Numbered from the stretch's first letter, positions 23,787-32,719 are shown. The stretch is 64,000 nucleotides of DNA from Pseudonocardiaceae bacterium YIM PH 21723 (GCA_003600225.1 QZFT01000023.1:248001-312000); one strand, 5' to 3'. Notes: a model not told the origin generated them from the sequence alone. Numbers and translations: made by a program.

Positions 23787-24542
23787 GTGCGTACCTACAT
23801 CGACAGTGAATCGAAGTTCCGTGGCTTAGCCACCCTGGCCGTGCTCACCTGCGCCGCCCTGTTCCTGCCCGCCGCCGCACAGGCAGCCGACGAACCCACC
23901 GACGAGATCACCACCGTCCAGCGTGCCGACGGCCGCATCGACCAGTTCACCACCGACACCGCGCCGGCCCCCCAGAACGGCAGCGTTGTCCTACACCGGT
24001 CCCAGCCGGCACCAGGAGCGCCCTACGGCCCCTGGGAGCAGCTCGGGGAGAACAAGACCCCCGGCCGGAATCGGGTGATCGTCCCGATCGAGAACGCCGA
24101 TGGCCGCCTTGAGGTGTTCTGGCACAGCCAGGGAACCGTCCTGACCGCCTCCCAGGTGACCAAGGACGGCGCGTGGACTCCGGCTGCCGGCTTCGGCCTC
24201 GGCCCAGCTCCCTGGCACGGCTCGGTGATCGCCTCCGCCGAGAAGGATGGTCGCTTCATCACCTTCGCCGTCGATTCCTCGGGCAACAACGTGCAGTGGC
24301 GCGAGCAGGACGGCCCATCCGGAACCTGGCAGGACGTCGAGGAGCTGACCGGCCCGGAGGATGCCTCGACCGGTATCCAGCAGCCGAAGGTCACGACCCT
24401 GCCGGACGGCGGCCTGCAGCTGACCGTGTTCAAGTGGAGCTTCCCCGCCACCGAGGGCTCCTCCTACTACCGGATCACCCAGCAGGGCCCCTTTGGACCG
24501 TGGGGCACCTGGGAACACTGCAGCACTGTCCGCTGCGCCTGA
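23787..24542 (+). CDS. Secreted tectonin/PLL-like beta-propeller protein
   Basis: The 251-residue protein starts with a signal peptide (FRGLATLAVLTCAALFLPAA, cleavage near AQA|ADE). Four to five repeats follow of the form DGRLEVFWHSQG...W, DGRFITFAVDSSGNNVQWRE and GTWQDVEELTGP. This repeating aromatic pattern is that of tectonin/PLL-like propellers and sialidase-fold lectins, which often bind sugars at the cell surface. No catalytic residues are evident. The GTG at 23787 fits both the signal peptide and the leaderless promoter; the longer frame upstream is antisense to the permease leader. Confidence 0.72.
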   Translation: MRTYIDSESKFRGLATLAVLTCAALFLPAAAQAADEPTDEITTVQRADGRIDQFTTDTAPAPQNGSVVLHRSQPAPGAPYGPWEQLGENKTPGRNRVIVPIENADGRLEVFWHSQGTVLTASQVTKDGAWTPAAGFGLGPAPWHGSVIASAEKDGRFITFAVDSSGNNVQWREQDGPSGTWQDVEELTGPEDASTGIQQPKVTTLPDGGLQLTVFKWSFPATEGSSYYRITQQGPFGPWGTWEHCSTVRCA

Positions 24543-24584
24543 CGAACTGAAGCACTGGTGCCCTGGCTCACAGTCGCGATACCC

Positions 24585-24609
24585 TTGACTTAGTCAACGA
24601 ATTCGTTGA
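24585..24609. promoter_or_regulatory. Overlapping palindromes upstream of the MarR-GNAT gene
   Basis: TTGACTTAGTCAA (24585-24597) is a 13-bp dyad and TCAACGAATTCGTTGA (24594-24609) is a perfect 16-bp palindrome overlapping it by 4 bp. Both lie within 35 bp of the GTG start. MarR proteins usually bind such dyads in their own promoters, so autoregulation is likely. Confidence 0.65.
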
Positions 24610-24618
24610 GGAGGTCAA

Positions 24619-25545
24619 GTGAGCACGGAGCACATCACCGAGGTCCGGGCGTTCAACCGGATGTACACGCGGGTCATCGGGGTGCTCGACGAGGAAATGG
24701 TCGGCACCCCGTACTCGCTGAGCGAATCCCGCGTCCTGTTCGAGCTGACCCAGGCGGACCGGGTCGAGGTGACCGACCTGCGCCGCATCCTCGGCCTGGA
24801 CGCGGGATACGCCAGCAGGCTGCTGTCCCAGCTGGAGACGCGCGGCCTCATCCAACGGGATCGATCGCCACAGGACGCGCGCCGGCAGGTGGCCTGGCTG
24901 ACGCCGGCCGGTCGCGCGGCGCAGGCGGAGCTGGACAAGACGACCAACGACCTGATCGGCGGCCTGCTCGACCGGCTGGCCGAGGAGGACCAGAACCGGC
25001 TCGTCGGGTCGATGCGCACCATCTCCCGATTGGTCGAGCGCAACGGCGAACGAACCGTCGTGCTGCGGCCACCCCGGCCCGGAGACCTGGGCTGGGTGGT
25101 ACACCGGCACGGTGTGCTCTACAGCCGGGAGTACGGCTGGAACGCACATTTCGAAGCCCTGGTCGCCCGGGTCGTGGCCGCGTACCTGGACGGCACCGAC
25201 CGCACTCAGGCCGGATGGATCGCCGAGGTGAACGGAGAACCGGTGGGCAGCGTGTTCTGCATGCCGACCGGCGATCCCGGAGTGGCCCAGCTCCGGCTGC
25301 TGCTCGTGGAGCCATCGGCCAGGGGCCTGGGCGTCGGCCGGCGGCTGGTGCAGGCCTGTCTGGACCACGCTCGCGGCTCCGGTTGCCGGTCCCTGGAGCT
25401 GTGGACCATGTCGGCACTGGCCGCGGCTCACCGGATCTATCAGCAACTGGGATTCGAACTCGTCCGGGAGGAGCGGGAGAACGGATTCGGGCCGGAGCTC
25501 ACCAGACAGTTCTGGCGGCTGACCTTCCCCGGCGCCGACCGATAG
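24619..25545 (+). CDS. Fused MarR-type regulator / GNAT acetyltransferase
   Basis: The 308-residue fusion has a MarR winged helix at residues 1-140 (VEVTDLRRILGLDAGYASRL, then SPQDARRQVAWLTPAGRAA). A GNAT domain follows at about 150-305, with AQLRLLLVEPSARGLGVGRR as the acetyl-CoA loop and AAAHRIYQQLGFELVREE near the end. MarR-GNAT fusions are widespread in actinobacteria; ligand and acetyl acceptor are unknown. GAGGAGG (24608-24614) sets the GTG start. The overlapping dyads upstream point to autoregulation. Confidence 0.9.
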   Translation: MSTEHITEVRAFNRMYTRVIGVLDEEMVGTPYSLSESRVLFELTQADRVEVTDLRRILGLDAGYASRLLSQLETRGLIQRDRSPQDARRQVAWLTPAGRAAQAELDKTTNDLIGGLLDRLAEEDQNRLVGSMRTISRLVERNGERTVVLRPPRPGDLGWVVHRHGVLYSREYGWNAHFEALVARVVAAYLDGTDRTQAGWIAEVNGEPVGSVFCMPTGDPGVAQLRLLLVEPSARGLGVGRRLVQACLDHARGSGCRSLELWTMSALAAAHRIYQQLGFELVREERENGFGPELTRQFWRLTFPGADR

Positions 25546-25625
25546 TCCGGACGACGGGCTGCGGCCGGTGACACTGCGCTGGAGCACGCAGGTCACCGAC
25601 CCGACCGCCTACGGCTGAGCCGATA

Positions 25626-26033
25626 TCAGTCCAGTAGCTCGTCGCGCAGCTGGGAGGCGGTGGACACCACCAGCATGAGCAGCGTGCCGAGCGGTGCGTT
25701 ACCCATTCCCTCGGCAGGGAAGGCATACCGCAGGGTGACGTCCATGCCGGACGGTGAGCTCACCACACCCAGCGTGCCGAACAGGCCGTCGCCCGCCCGA
25801 TGGGTGAGCTTGGCCGCCAGCTCGTCACTGGCGGGCAGATCCCAGGCGACAACGCAGGTCATGCTCAGCATGGTCAGGCCTTCGACCAGCTGAGTCGCCT
25901 GCACCGCGCACGGGACACCCTTGTGCTGGAAGGACAGCGCACCGTCGTCGTCGGTGTGCACCTCCAGATAGGTCTCCAGGGACCGCTTGGCGGCGGACAG
26001 CAGGTCAGCGGTGTTGAGTGCGGCGGATGCCAT
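25626..26033 (-). CDS. YbjN/TY-chaperone-like small protein
   Basis: The 135-residue protein has the alpha/beta pattern of the YbjN/type III secretion chaperone-like fold: LLSAAKRSLETYLEVHTDDD, SFQHKGVPCAVQATQLVEG, and RYAFPAEGMGNAPLGTLLML, then a C-terminal helix. Family assignment is from pattern only. The start at 26033 is preceded by GAGGACGAGG; the frame stays open upstream into uppS but without support. In mycobacteria an uncharacterised gene also lies between zur and uppS. Possibly co-transcribed with uppS and recO. Confidence 0.6.
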   Translation of the reverse strand: MASAALNTADLLSAAKRSLETYLEVHTDDDGALSFQHKGVPCAVQATQLVEGLTMLSMTCVVAWDLPASDELAAKLTHRAGDGLFGTLGVVSSPSGMDVTLRYAFPAEGMGNAPLGTLLMLVVSTASQLRDELLD

Positions 26034-26064
26034 CCTCGTCCTCTCGGTAATCCGGCTTTGCGGT

Positions 26065-26904
26065 TCAGTTGCCCGGCTCGGCGGCGCCGGGCTTGTCGAT
26101 CGCGCCGCCGTAGCGGCGGTCCCGCTTGGCGAAATCCTCGCAGGCCTGCCACAGGTGCAGCCGGTCGAAGTCGGGCCACAGGATGTCCTGGAACACGAGC
26201 TCGGCATAAGCGGACTGCCAGAGCATGAAGTTCGAGGTGCGGTGCTCACCGGATGGCCGGATGAACAGGTCGACGTCGGGCATCTCCGGCACGTAGAGGT
26301 GCCGGGCGAGGGTGCGGTCGTCCACCTTCTCCGGATTGATCTTGCCGGCTGCGGCCAGCCGGGCGATCTCCCGGGCGGCGTCACCGAGTTCGGCCCGGCC
26401 GCCGTAGTTGATGCACATGGCCAGGTTCAGCACCGTGTTGTCCTGGGTGCGCTCTTCAGCGGTCTCCAGCGTGCTGATCACGCTGCGCCACAGCCGCGGC
26501 TTACGACCGGCCCAGCGGATGCGGACACCGAGCTCGTCCAGCTCATCGGTGCGGTTGGCGATCGTCTCCCGGGAGTAGCCCATGATGAACCGGATCTCCT
26601 CCGGGCTGCGCTTCCAGTTCTCCGTGGAGAAGGCGTAGAGGGACAGCCACTTCACCCCGAGCTCGATACACCCCTTGGCGACCTCGACCACCTGCTGCTC
26701 ACCGCGCCGGTGGCCTTCGATCCGGGTCAGGCCACGCTGGTTGGCCCACCGGCCGTTGCCGTCCATCACCAGGGCGACGTGCTGCGGCACCAACTCGGCC
26801 GGGATGACGGGCGGACGGGCACCACTGGGGTGCGGCTCCGGCGCCTTAACCGTCTTCGGGCGCTCGGGCGAGCTCGCCCTCTTCGTGGACCGCTTGCGCA
26901 ACAC
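26065..26904 (-). CDS. uppS: Isoprenyl transferase (Z-type polyprenyl diphosphate synthase)
   Basis: This 279-residue cis-prenyltransferase makes the long polyprenyl diphosphate carrier for cell-wall assembly. Visible blocks are VALVMDGNGRWANQRGL (catalytic Asp and diphosphate loop), GHRRGEQQVVEV, SLYAFSTENWKRSPEE, and the C-terminal DLFIRPSGEHRTSNFMLWQ and ELVFQDILWPDF. A 35-residue Lys/Arg/Pro-rich N-terminal extension precedes the core. The gene overlaps recO by 59 bp in a different frame, indicating tight coupling. Confidence 0.96.
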   Translation of the reverse strand: MLRKRSTKRASSPERPKTVKAPEPHPSGARPPVIPAELVPQHVALVMDGNGRWANQRGLTRIEGHRRGEQQVVEVAKGCIELGVKWLSLYAFSTENWKRSPEEIRFIMGYSRETIANRTDELDELGVRIRWAGRKPRLWRSVISTLETAEERTQDNTVLNLAMCINYGGRAELGDAAREIARLAAAGKINPEKVDDRTLARHLYVPEMPDVDLFIRPSGEHRTSNFMLWQSAYAELVFQDILWPDFDRLHLWQACEDFAKRDRRYGGAIDKPGAAEPGN

Positions 26905-27691
26905 TTGCGCTACCTCCCAGGGAACCGCTGATGGTGGGGACCGGGCCGGCTGCGCTCACGGCGCGACGCTCGACCAATGGCAACGAGCGTAGCTGTCGCT
27001 CCAGATGCCATTGCAGGTGAGCGGCAACCAGGCCGCTGCCCTCCCGCCTGGCGGCAGGTGACCCCTGGTCCGCGACCTCCCAGTCACCGTGCAGCAGGGC
27101 ACGCATCAAGCGCAGGGTGTCGATCGAGGGGCTGGCCGATCCGGGTGGCCGGCACCGCAGGCAGACCGAGCCACCCGCCGGGACGTTGAACGCCTGGTGC
27201 GGGCCGGGAGCGGCGCACTTGGCGCACTCCGAGATGGCCGGGGCCCAACCGGCGAAGGACATCGCCCGCAGCAGGAAGGCGTCCAGCACCAGCGAGGCGT
27301 CCCGTTCGCGGTCGGCGAGCGCCCGCAGCGCGCCGACCACCAGCAGGTACAGCCGGAGCACCGGTTCGCCCTCGTCCAGGGTCAGCCGGTCAGCGGTCTC
27401 CAGGATCGCGCAACCTGCGGTGTAGCGGCCGTAGTCGTTCACGATGCCGACCCCGAAGGCGTCCAGGGTCTGCACCTGAGTGATCACGTCGAGGCTGCGC
27501 CCCTGGTAGAGCTGCAGGTCGACATGCCCGAAGGGCTCCAGCCGGGCACCGAACCGGGAGCTCATCCGGCGCACACCTTTGGCGACCGCGCGCACCTTGC
27601 CCGTGCGCCGGGTCAGCAGGGTGATGATCCGGTCGGCCTCGCCGAGCTTGATCACCCGCAGCACCACGGCGGTATCCCGGTATGAACTCAC
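26846..27691 (-). CDS. recO: DNA repair protein RecO
   Basis: The 281-residue protein begins with the RecO OB fold (DTAVVLRVIKLGEADRIITL, then LTRRTGKVRAVAKGVRR). A helical domain and a zinc site follow, CAKC near residue 156 and CLRC near 178. RecO loads RecA onto SSB-coated DNA in recombinational repair together with RecR. It is adjacent to uppS as in mycobacteria. The C-terminal 20 residues overlap the uppS start in another frame. Confidence 0.95.
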   Translation of the reverse strand: MSSYRDTAVVLRVIKLGEADRIITLLTRRTGKVRAVAKGVRRMSSRFGARLEPFGHVDLQLYQGRSLDVITQVQTLDAFGVGIVNDYGRYTAGCAILETADRLTLDEGEPVLRLYLLVVGALRALADRERDASLVLDAFLLRAMSFAGWAPAISECAKCAAPGPHQAFNVPAGGSVCLRCRPPGSASPSIDTLRLMRALLHGDWEVADQGSPAARREGSGLVAAHLQWHLERQLRSLPLVERRAVSAAGPVPTISGSLGGSASVAQAVHEEGELARAPEDG

Positions 27692-27746
27692 CGGACCATG
27701 GTCTCACCACGCACCGACAGCGCGGTGACCTCACCGGCAGACCGGG

Positions 27747-28058
27747 TCAGTTCGTGCGGTAGAGGACGCTCAGCCCACCGCCGACGACCACTAGGAGCAC
27801 GACCAGCAGCCAGGGCACGATCGCGGCGATGGCCGACCACAGTGCCCACTTCTTCGCCTGCTCGGCACTCTGCTGGGCCAGGTCGAACTGGCCCATCGCC
27901 CAGAGCGTGTTGACCTGTGAGGCCTTCACGATCGACACGATGCCCAGCGGCAGGCAGCACAGAATGGTGGTCAGAATGCCCCAGACCAGGCCGCTGTCCG
28001 GCGGCGGAGCGGCATAGCCGGGCTGCGAGGGCGCGCCGTCCAGGGGCGGCTGGGTCAT
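27747..28058 (-). CDS. CD225/dispanin family small membrane protein
   Basis: The 103-residue protein has a Pro-rich N-terminus. A CD225-type segment follows, VWGILTTILCCLPLGIVSIV, then KASQVNTLWAMGQFDLAQQS and AEQAKKWALWS, with a second transmembrane helix WLLVVLLVVVGGGLSVL. Bacterial members have no established function. GGAGG upstream sets the ATG at 28058 rather than 28076. Confidence 0.85.
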   Translation of the reverse strand: MTQPPLDGAPSQPGYAAPPPDSGLVWGILTTILCCLPLGIVSIVKASQVNTLWAMGQFDLAQQSAEQAKKWALWSAIAAIVPWLLVVLLVVVGGGLSVLYRTN

Positions 28059-28128
28059 GGAGACCTCCACTGTCACTGCTGGTTCACGAACTGCCCAGAT
28101 CCTGGCACCGGTACCGGGTGCCCGCCAA

Positions 28129-28866
28129 TCAGGCGACCGCTCCCGGCGGTTGCTCCGCCTGGCCGCGTACCGAGATCACCACGGTGCCCGCGGCCTGGTC
28201 ATGCCAGCCCTGACGGCGGCGCGAGTCGAACAGCGGCGACAGCATGACGACGAGCACCATCAACGCGCAGAAGTACGCCGAGCCGTGCAGCACGGCGACG
28301 CGCACCGCGGCCCGGCTGTAACCGGCCTCGCCACCGGTCCGCTGGTCGAGCACCCGGATACCCATGAGCATCTTGCCCAGGGTGGCTCCCCTGGTGGCGA
28401 CCATCAGCCACTCGTACAGCGGCGGAATGACGGCCATGATCAGCAGAAGGGTGATCGCCAGGGCCACTCCGATGGAGAACCGGGGAATGAAGGCCGATTC
28501 GTCCTGCCGGAGGTCGAAGAGCCGGTCGGCGAATGCCAGGTACAGCACGATCAACCCCACCGGCAGAACGGAGGTGATCAGGCCGTCGATGAGCCGGGCC
28601 ACCAGCCTGCTCCCCATGGATGCCAGCCGCACATCTCCGGCCTCGGGAAGCCGGAGGCGTTCACCGGGCACGATGACGTCGTGGTCCGTGCTGGGGAACG
28701 GCTGCCCATAACCCGGCGGAAACGGCTGCTGGGCCTGCGGACCCGGGTAGGCCGGATACGGCTGGGGCACGCCGGACGCCGGGGCCGCCGGCATCGGCAG
28801 AACGGGCCCCTGCGCCGCAGGAGGCGGCGGCGCGGGCGGGAACGGGGTGTTCGGGTCCTGACTCAT
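28129..28866 (-). CDS. RDD family membrane protein with Pro-rich N-terminus
   Basis: The 245-residue protein has about 75 residues rich in Pro, Gly and Gln, then an RDD domain. ASMGSRLVARLIDGLITSVL carries the R and D of the first RDD motif, and ATRGATLGKMLMGIRVLD the second conserved block. Three to four transmembrane helices are predicted. RDD proteins have been linked to Na+/H+ exchange and membrane stress in a few cases. GGGGGAG upstream supports the ATG at 28866. It is a paralog of the next gene. Confidence 0.87.
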   Translation of the reverse strand: MSQDPNTPFPPAPPPPAAQGPVLPMPAAPASGVPQPYPAYPGPQAQQPFPPGYGQPFPSTDHDVIVPGERLRLPEAGDVRLASMGSRLVARLIDGLITSVLPVGLIVLYLAFADRLFDLRQDESAFIPRFSIGVALAITLLLIMAVIPPLYEWLMVATRGATLGKMLMGIRVLDQRTGGEAGYSRAAVRVAVLHGSAYFCALMVLVVMLSPLFDSRRRQGWHDQAAGTVVISVRGQAEQPPGAVA

Positions 28867-28925
28867 GTCGTCTCCCCCAGGCATCCGTTGATCAACCGGG
28901 GTGAACGTACTACACAGGGACCCGA

Positions 28926-29495
28926 TCAGACGGCGATGACCACCGTGTTCGCCGCCCTGTCATGCCACCCCTGGCGCAGCTCGGCGTCGAACACCGGCGA
29001 GAGATCCACCAGCCAGCCCACCGGGAGGAACACACGCGCGGCCAGCAGCATGGCCGATCGGCCCAAGGCCTGACCGATACCGGGGCGGCTCCCGGTCCGG
29101 AGATCCAGCACGGTGAGCCCCAGGATCCGCTTGCCCAGGGTCGCACCGCCGACGGCGAGCATGACGACCTCGTAGCAGAACGGGCCGAGCAGCAACAGCG
29201 GTACCAAGAGCATGGCGGCGACATCGATCGCGGTGTCCAGCAGATTCGTGGCCGGGCGATCTCCCAGCGCCACGAGCAGCCCGACCAACAGGAACACCAC
29301 GCCGGCGGTGAGCATGGTGTCGATCAGCCGGGCCAGGAACCGACTCCCCAGCGGGGCCAGCTGGGCCTCGCCGGTCCGCGGCAGCACGATCGACTGACCG
29401 GGCACCAGGACACCGGTAGCCGAGAGCTCATAGCCTGGAACCGGCTGGACCGTCGGTGCGTCGACCGGATACGGCGGAAACGCTAGGGGAGTCAT
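28926..29495 (-). CDS. RDD family membrane protein
   Basis: The 189-residue RDD protein opens MTPLAFPPYPVDAPTVQPVP. It has APLGSRFLARLIDTMLTAGV and VGGATLGKRILGLTVLD and at least three hydrophobic helices. It is clearly paralogous to the RDD gene 59 bp downstream, suggesting a local duplication. The start was set at the ATG at 29495 where the Pro-rich N-terminus resembles the paralog; the open frame reaches 29555 without support. Confidence 0.87.
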   Translation of the reverse strand: MTPLAFPPYPVDAPTVQPVPGYELSATGVLVPGQSIVLPRTGEAQLAPLGSRFLARLIDTMLTAGVVFLLVGLLVALGDRPATNLLDTAIDVAAMLLVPLLLLGPFCYEVVMLAVGGATLGKRILGLTVLDLRTGSRPGIGQALGRSAMLLAARVFLPVGWLVDLSPVFDAELRQGWHDRAANTVVIAV

Positions 29496-29591
29496 CTGGT
29501 CTACCTCTGGTTCTCCTCGACAGGGCGAACCAGGCGGCCGGTCGGCAACGCGCACGGCACAGCCGGCAGCGCCGCGAGCGCGGCGACACAG

Positions 29592-29612
29592 TCATGTGAC
29601 ACCGCCACATGA
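29592..29612. repeat. 7-bp inverted repeat upstream of the RDD gene
   Basis: TCATGTG (29592-29598) and CACATGA (29606-29612) flank a 7-nt spacer in the 174-bp gap between the DUF2752 and RDD genes. It could be a weak terminator of the DUF2752 gene or an operator of the RDD gene. Nothing decides between them. Confidence 0.35.
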
Positions 29613-29669
29613 CACGGAAGTTCCGGCTTGCGCCGACGTGTGACCCCAGTCCCCAGTTCGGAACGGAGA

Positions 29670-30107
29670 TTACACGTACAGGCCGTTGAACGGCCCGAAC
29701 GGCAGATTACGAATCACAAACCACACACCGGTCACCACCAGGACGACCGCCGGGGTCAAGCGCCACTGCAGCCAGGTGCGCATCGGGCGGCCGGTGTACC
29801 TGGACCGCAACCAGGCCACCCAGGCCCAGGCGAGCAACGGCAGCAACACCAGGGCGACCGCGTTGTAGTGCAGCGCGTCCATCAGCCTGCCGTGCAGCAG
29901 GCTGTACACCATGCGCAGACCACCACAGCCCGGGCAGTCGATGCCCAGCAGGGCCTTGGTGGGACACAGCGGCAGCGGACCGCCCGGCGTGGTGGGGTCG
30001 CCGGCCGCCACGGCCAGGCAACCCACCGCGGCGACGGCCAGCACGCCCAGGGGCGCGCCAAGCCTGCTGTGCCGGCCGAGGAAGCTCGGCCGAGTCACGG
30101 TCCGCAT
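29670..30107 (-). CDS. DUF2752 membrane protein
   Basis: The 145-residue protein has an N-terminal helix, then the DUF2752 motif CPTKALLGIDCPGCGGLRMV, and two further transmembrane helices (VALVLLPLLAWAWVAWL and PAVVLVVTGVWFVI). The conserved cysteines suggest metal or disulfide chemistry at the membrane, but no function is known. It is 14 bp downstream of era and probably in the same transcript. Confidence 0.87.
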   Translation of the reverse strand: MRTVTRPSFLGRHSRLGAPLGVLAVAAVGCLAVAAGDPTTPGGPLPLCPTKALLGIDCPGCGGLRMVYSLLHGRLMDALHYNAVALVLLPLLAWAWVAWLRSRYTGRPMRTWLQWRLTPAVVLVVTGVWFVIRNLPFGPFNGLYV

Positions 30108-30121
30108 GCCTGATGTCTACC

Positions 30122-31051
30122 TCAGAAACCGAGCTTGCGCAGCTGCTTGGGGTCCCGCTGCCAGTCCTTGGCGATCTTGACGTGCAGGTCCAGGTAGATC
30201 TTGGTACCCAGCAGGGCCTCGATCTGCCGGCGGGCGGTCGCCCCGACCTTGCGCAAGCGTTCACCGCCCTTGCCGATGATGATCGCCTTCTGGCTGGACC
30301 GCTCGATGTAGAGCGAAGCGAAGATCTCCAGCATGTCGTCGCGGCCGTCCTTGGGACGCATCTCCTCGATGGTCACCGCGATGGAGTGCGGCAGCTCATC
30401 CTTGACGCCGTCCAGCGCGGCCTCCCGGATCAGCTCGGCGACCAGGGTGTTCTCCGGTTCGTCGGTCAGCTCGCCGTCCGGGTACAGCTGCGGACCGGCC
30501 GGGAGGTTGCCGACGAGCAGGTCGGTCAGCGTGTCGATCTGGAAGCCGTCGACCGCGGAGCACGGCACGATCTCGGCGAAGTCCATCACCTTCTGCAGGG
30601 CGAGCAGCTGCTCGATCACCTGCGGCGGCTTCACCAGGTCGGTCTTGGTCACGATGCCGATGATCGGCGTCTTCCGGGAGACCTTCTCCAGCTCGGCGAG
30701 AATGAACTTGTCGCCGGGGCCGACCTTCTGGTCGGCGGGCACGCAGAAACCGACCACGTCGACCTCCGCCCAGGTCTCGTGCACCAGGTCGTTGAGCCGC
30801 TGGCCGAGCAGGGTGCGGGGTTTGTGCATGCCCGGGGTGTCGACCAGGATCAGCTGCGCGTCCGGACGGTGCACGATGCCGCGGATGGTGTGCCGGGTCG
30901 TCTGCGGCTTGTCCGAGGTGATCGCGACCTTGCTACCGACGAGGGCGTTGGTCAGGGTCGACTTGCCCGCGTTCGGCCGGCCGACGAAACAGGCGAAGCC
31001 GGACTTGAACTGTGGCTTATCCCCTGGGGCGGGCTTGTTCTCACTGCTCAC
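30122..31051 (-). CDS. era: GTPase Era, 16S rRNA maturation factor
   Basis: The 309-residue protein has GTPase motifs G1 GRPNAGKST, G3 DTPG and G4 TKTD. The C-terminal KH domain contains SQKAIIIGKGGERLRKVGA. Era binds the 3' end of 16S rRNA and assists 30S assembly. It overlaps the upstream cytidine-deaminase-like gene as GTGA. The order corC-cda-like-era is the same as in mycobacteria. Confidence 0.97.
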   Translation of the reverse strand: MSSENKPAPGDKPQFKSGFACFVGRPNAGKSTLTNALVGSKVAITSDKPQTTRHTIRGIVHRPDAQLILVDTPGMHKPRTLLGQRLNDLVHETWAEVDVVGFCVPADQKVGPGDKFILAELEKVSRKTPIIGIVTKTDLVKPPQVIEQLLALQKVMDFAEIVPCSAVDGFQIDTLTDLLVGNLPAGPQLYPDGELTDEPENTLVAELIREAALDGVKDELPHSIAVTIEEMRPKDGRDDMLEIFASLYIERSSQKAIIIGKGGERLRKVGATARRQIEALLGTKIYLDLHVKIAKDWQRDPKQLRKLGF

Positions 31052-31401
31052 GGGTGTAGCACCTCAAGAACGTCACCTTTGCCGTCGGCGAACAGTACGT
31101 GCGCGCTGGGGCCCAGCTCGCGCACCGCGGCCAGGGACAGCGGGTCGACCTCGTCCTTACCGGTGACCACCGCCGCGGCCTCCAGGCCCTCGGCACCGCT
31201 GGCCACCGCGGCGGCCACGGCCGCCTGCAGTGCGGTCAGCTGCAACGAGGGCAGTGCCACCGTGCTGGCCGCGTAGGTCCGGCCGTCGGTGTCCCGCACC
31301 GCGGCACCCTCGGCGGCACCGGTACGGGCGCGGGTGGACCGCGCCAGCACGATGATCTTGTTGTCCTCGGGGTCGAGGTCGGTCGAGCTCGGCTCAGTCA
31401 C
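31048..31401 (-). CDS. Cytidine-deaminase-like protein lacking zinc ligands
   Basis: The 117-residue protein has the cytidine deaminase fold pattern, with [18 protein letters not shown]-like strand-helix order around residues 40-60 (actual segment [20 protein letters not shown]) and a C-terminal [18 protein letters not shown]. Active enzymes have HAE and PCxxC zinc ligands at the equivalent places; here these read LTALQAA and DPLSLAA. It is therefore probably a non-catalytic relative. A homolog of the same kind lies between corC and era in M. tuberculosis. It overlaps both neighbours by a few bases, so it is translated with them. A role in ribosome maturation is only a guess from context. Confidence 0.78.
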   Translation of the reverse strand: MTEPSSTDLDPEDNKIIVLARSTRARTGAAEGAAVRDTDGRTYAASTVALPSLQLTALQAAVAAAVASGAEGLEAAAVVTGKDEVDPLSLAAVRELGPSAHVLFADGKGDVLEVLHP

Positions 31402-32719
31402 GCCGTTTCTTTCCCTCCTGCCGGTCCCCCACCGTCTCGGAAACCCGGCTGACCAGCACTGTCGTAATTCTCATCCGGCCGCGGTTGTCCTTGCCACCCT
31501 CGGCCTCGAGCCGCAGGCCGTGTACCTCGGCCTCCGCGCCGGGGAGCGGAACCCGGCCCAGGGCCTGGGCCAGCAGGCCACCGACCGTCTCCACGTCCTC
31601 GTTGTCCAGCAGGGTGCCGAACACCGCGCCGAGATCCTCCACCGGCAGGCGGGCGCTGACCCGCGCTGAGCCGTCCGGCAACTGCCGCACCGGCGGGATC
31701 TCCTCGGCGTCGTACTCGTCGGCGATCTCCCCGACGATCTCCTCGAGAATGTCCTCGATGGTCAGCAGGCCCGCGGTGCCGCCGTACTCGTCCACCGCGA
31801 TCGCCATGTGATTGCGGGAGACCTGCATCTCCCGCAGCAGCGAGTCGAGCCGCTTGGAGTCGGGCACGAAACCGGCCGGGCGCATCAGCTTGGCCACCGG
31901 GATCTCCCGGTGGTCGCCGGTCGCCTGCCGCTCCATACCTGCACGGACCAGGTCCTTCAGGTTCACCACGCCGACGATGTCGTCCACGCTCTCGCCGATC
32001 ACCGGGATGCGGCTGAAGCCGGTGCGCAGGCACAGCGCGAGGGCCTGGCGGACCGTCTTGTCCTGCTCGATCCACACCACCTCGGTGCGCGGCACCATGA
32101 CCTCGCGGGCGATGGTGTCGCCCAGCTCGAACACCGAGTGGATCATCTCGCGTTCGCCGGCCTCGACCACGCCGCGCTCCTGCGCGAGGTCGACCAGCTC
32201 GCGCAGCTCGACCTCGGAGGAGAACGGGCCCTCCGGGAACCCCTTACCCGGGGTGATGGCGTTACCGATGAGGATCAGCAGCTTGGTCAGCGGGCTGAGC
32301 ACCCGGCCCAGCAAGGCCACCGGGATCGCCGCGGCCAGGCCCACCCGGTACGGGTGCTGACGGCCCAGGGTTCGCGGACCGACACCGACCAGTACGTAGG
32401 ACACGACCAGCATGCCGAACGTGGCGCTCAGCAGCGCCAGCCAGGCCGGGGTGATCAGGTGCAGGGCGGCGACGGTGACGAAGACGGTGGCGGCGAGCTC
32501 GCAGCCCAGCCGGAGCAACAGCAGCAGGTTGACGTGCCGGGGACGGTCGGCGAGCACCTGGGCCAGCCGGACGGCGCCGACCCGGCCGAGCCGGACCAGT
32601 TCGTCCACCCGCGCCCGGGAGGCGCTGCCCAGCGCGGCGTCAGCGGCGGCGAACAGGCCGGCGGCCAGCACCAGGGCAACGGCCAGCAGCAGCTGAGTGG
32701 TCGCGCTAGGCATGGTCAC
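31394..32719 (-). CDS. CorC/HlyC-type CNNM-CBS membrane protein
   Basis: The 441-residue protein has an N-terminal DUF21/CNNM domain with four helices (residues 1-150). A CBS pair follows at about 195-320 ([20 protein letters not shown], then [20 protein letters not shown]), and a CorC_HlyC domain at the C-terminus. Relatives are Mg2+/Co2+ efflux proteins. The gene lies between ybeY and the cytidine-deaminase-like gene as in mycobacteria. Start may be GTG 32719 or ATG 32713; neither has a strong ribosome binding site because it is 12 bp after ybeY. Confidence 0.92.
   Translation of the reverse strand: MTMPSATTQLLLAVALVLAAGLFAAADAALGSASRARVDELVRLGRVGAVRLAQVLADRPRHVNLLLLLRLGCELAATVFVTVAALHLITPAWLALLSATFGMLVVSYVLVGVGPRTLGRQHPYRVGLAAAIPVALLGRVLSPLTKLLILIGNAITPGKGFPEGPFSSEVELRELVDLAQERGVVEAGEREMIHSVFELGDTIAREVMVPRTEVVWIEQDKTVRQALALCLRTGFSRIPVIGESVDDIVGVVNLKDLVRAGMERQATGDHREIPVAKLMRPAGFVPDSKRLDSLLREMQVSRNHMAIAVDEYGGTAGLLTIEDILEEIVGEIADEYDAEEIPPVRQLPDGSARVSARLPVEDLGAVFGTLLDNEDVETVGGLLAQALGRVPLPGAEAEVHGLRLEAEGGKDNRGRMRITTVLVSRVSETVGDRQEGKKRRD

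Noticed and set aside
29592-29612. TCATGTG/CACATGA as a strong terminator
   Set aside because: The stem is only 7 bp and far from the DUF2752 stop (57 bp), so it was listed as a repeat only.
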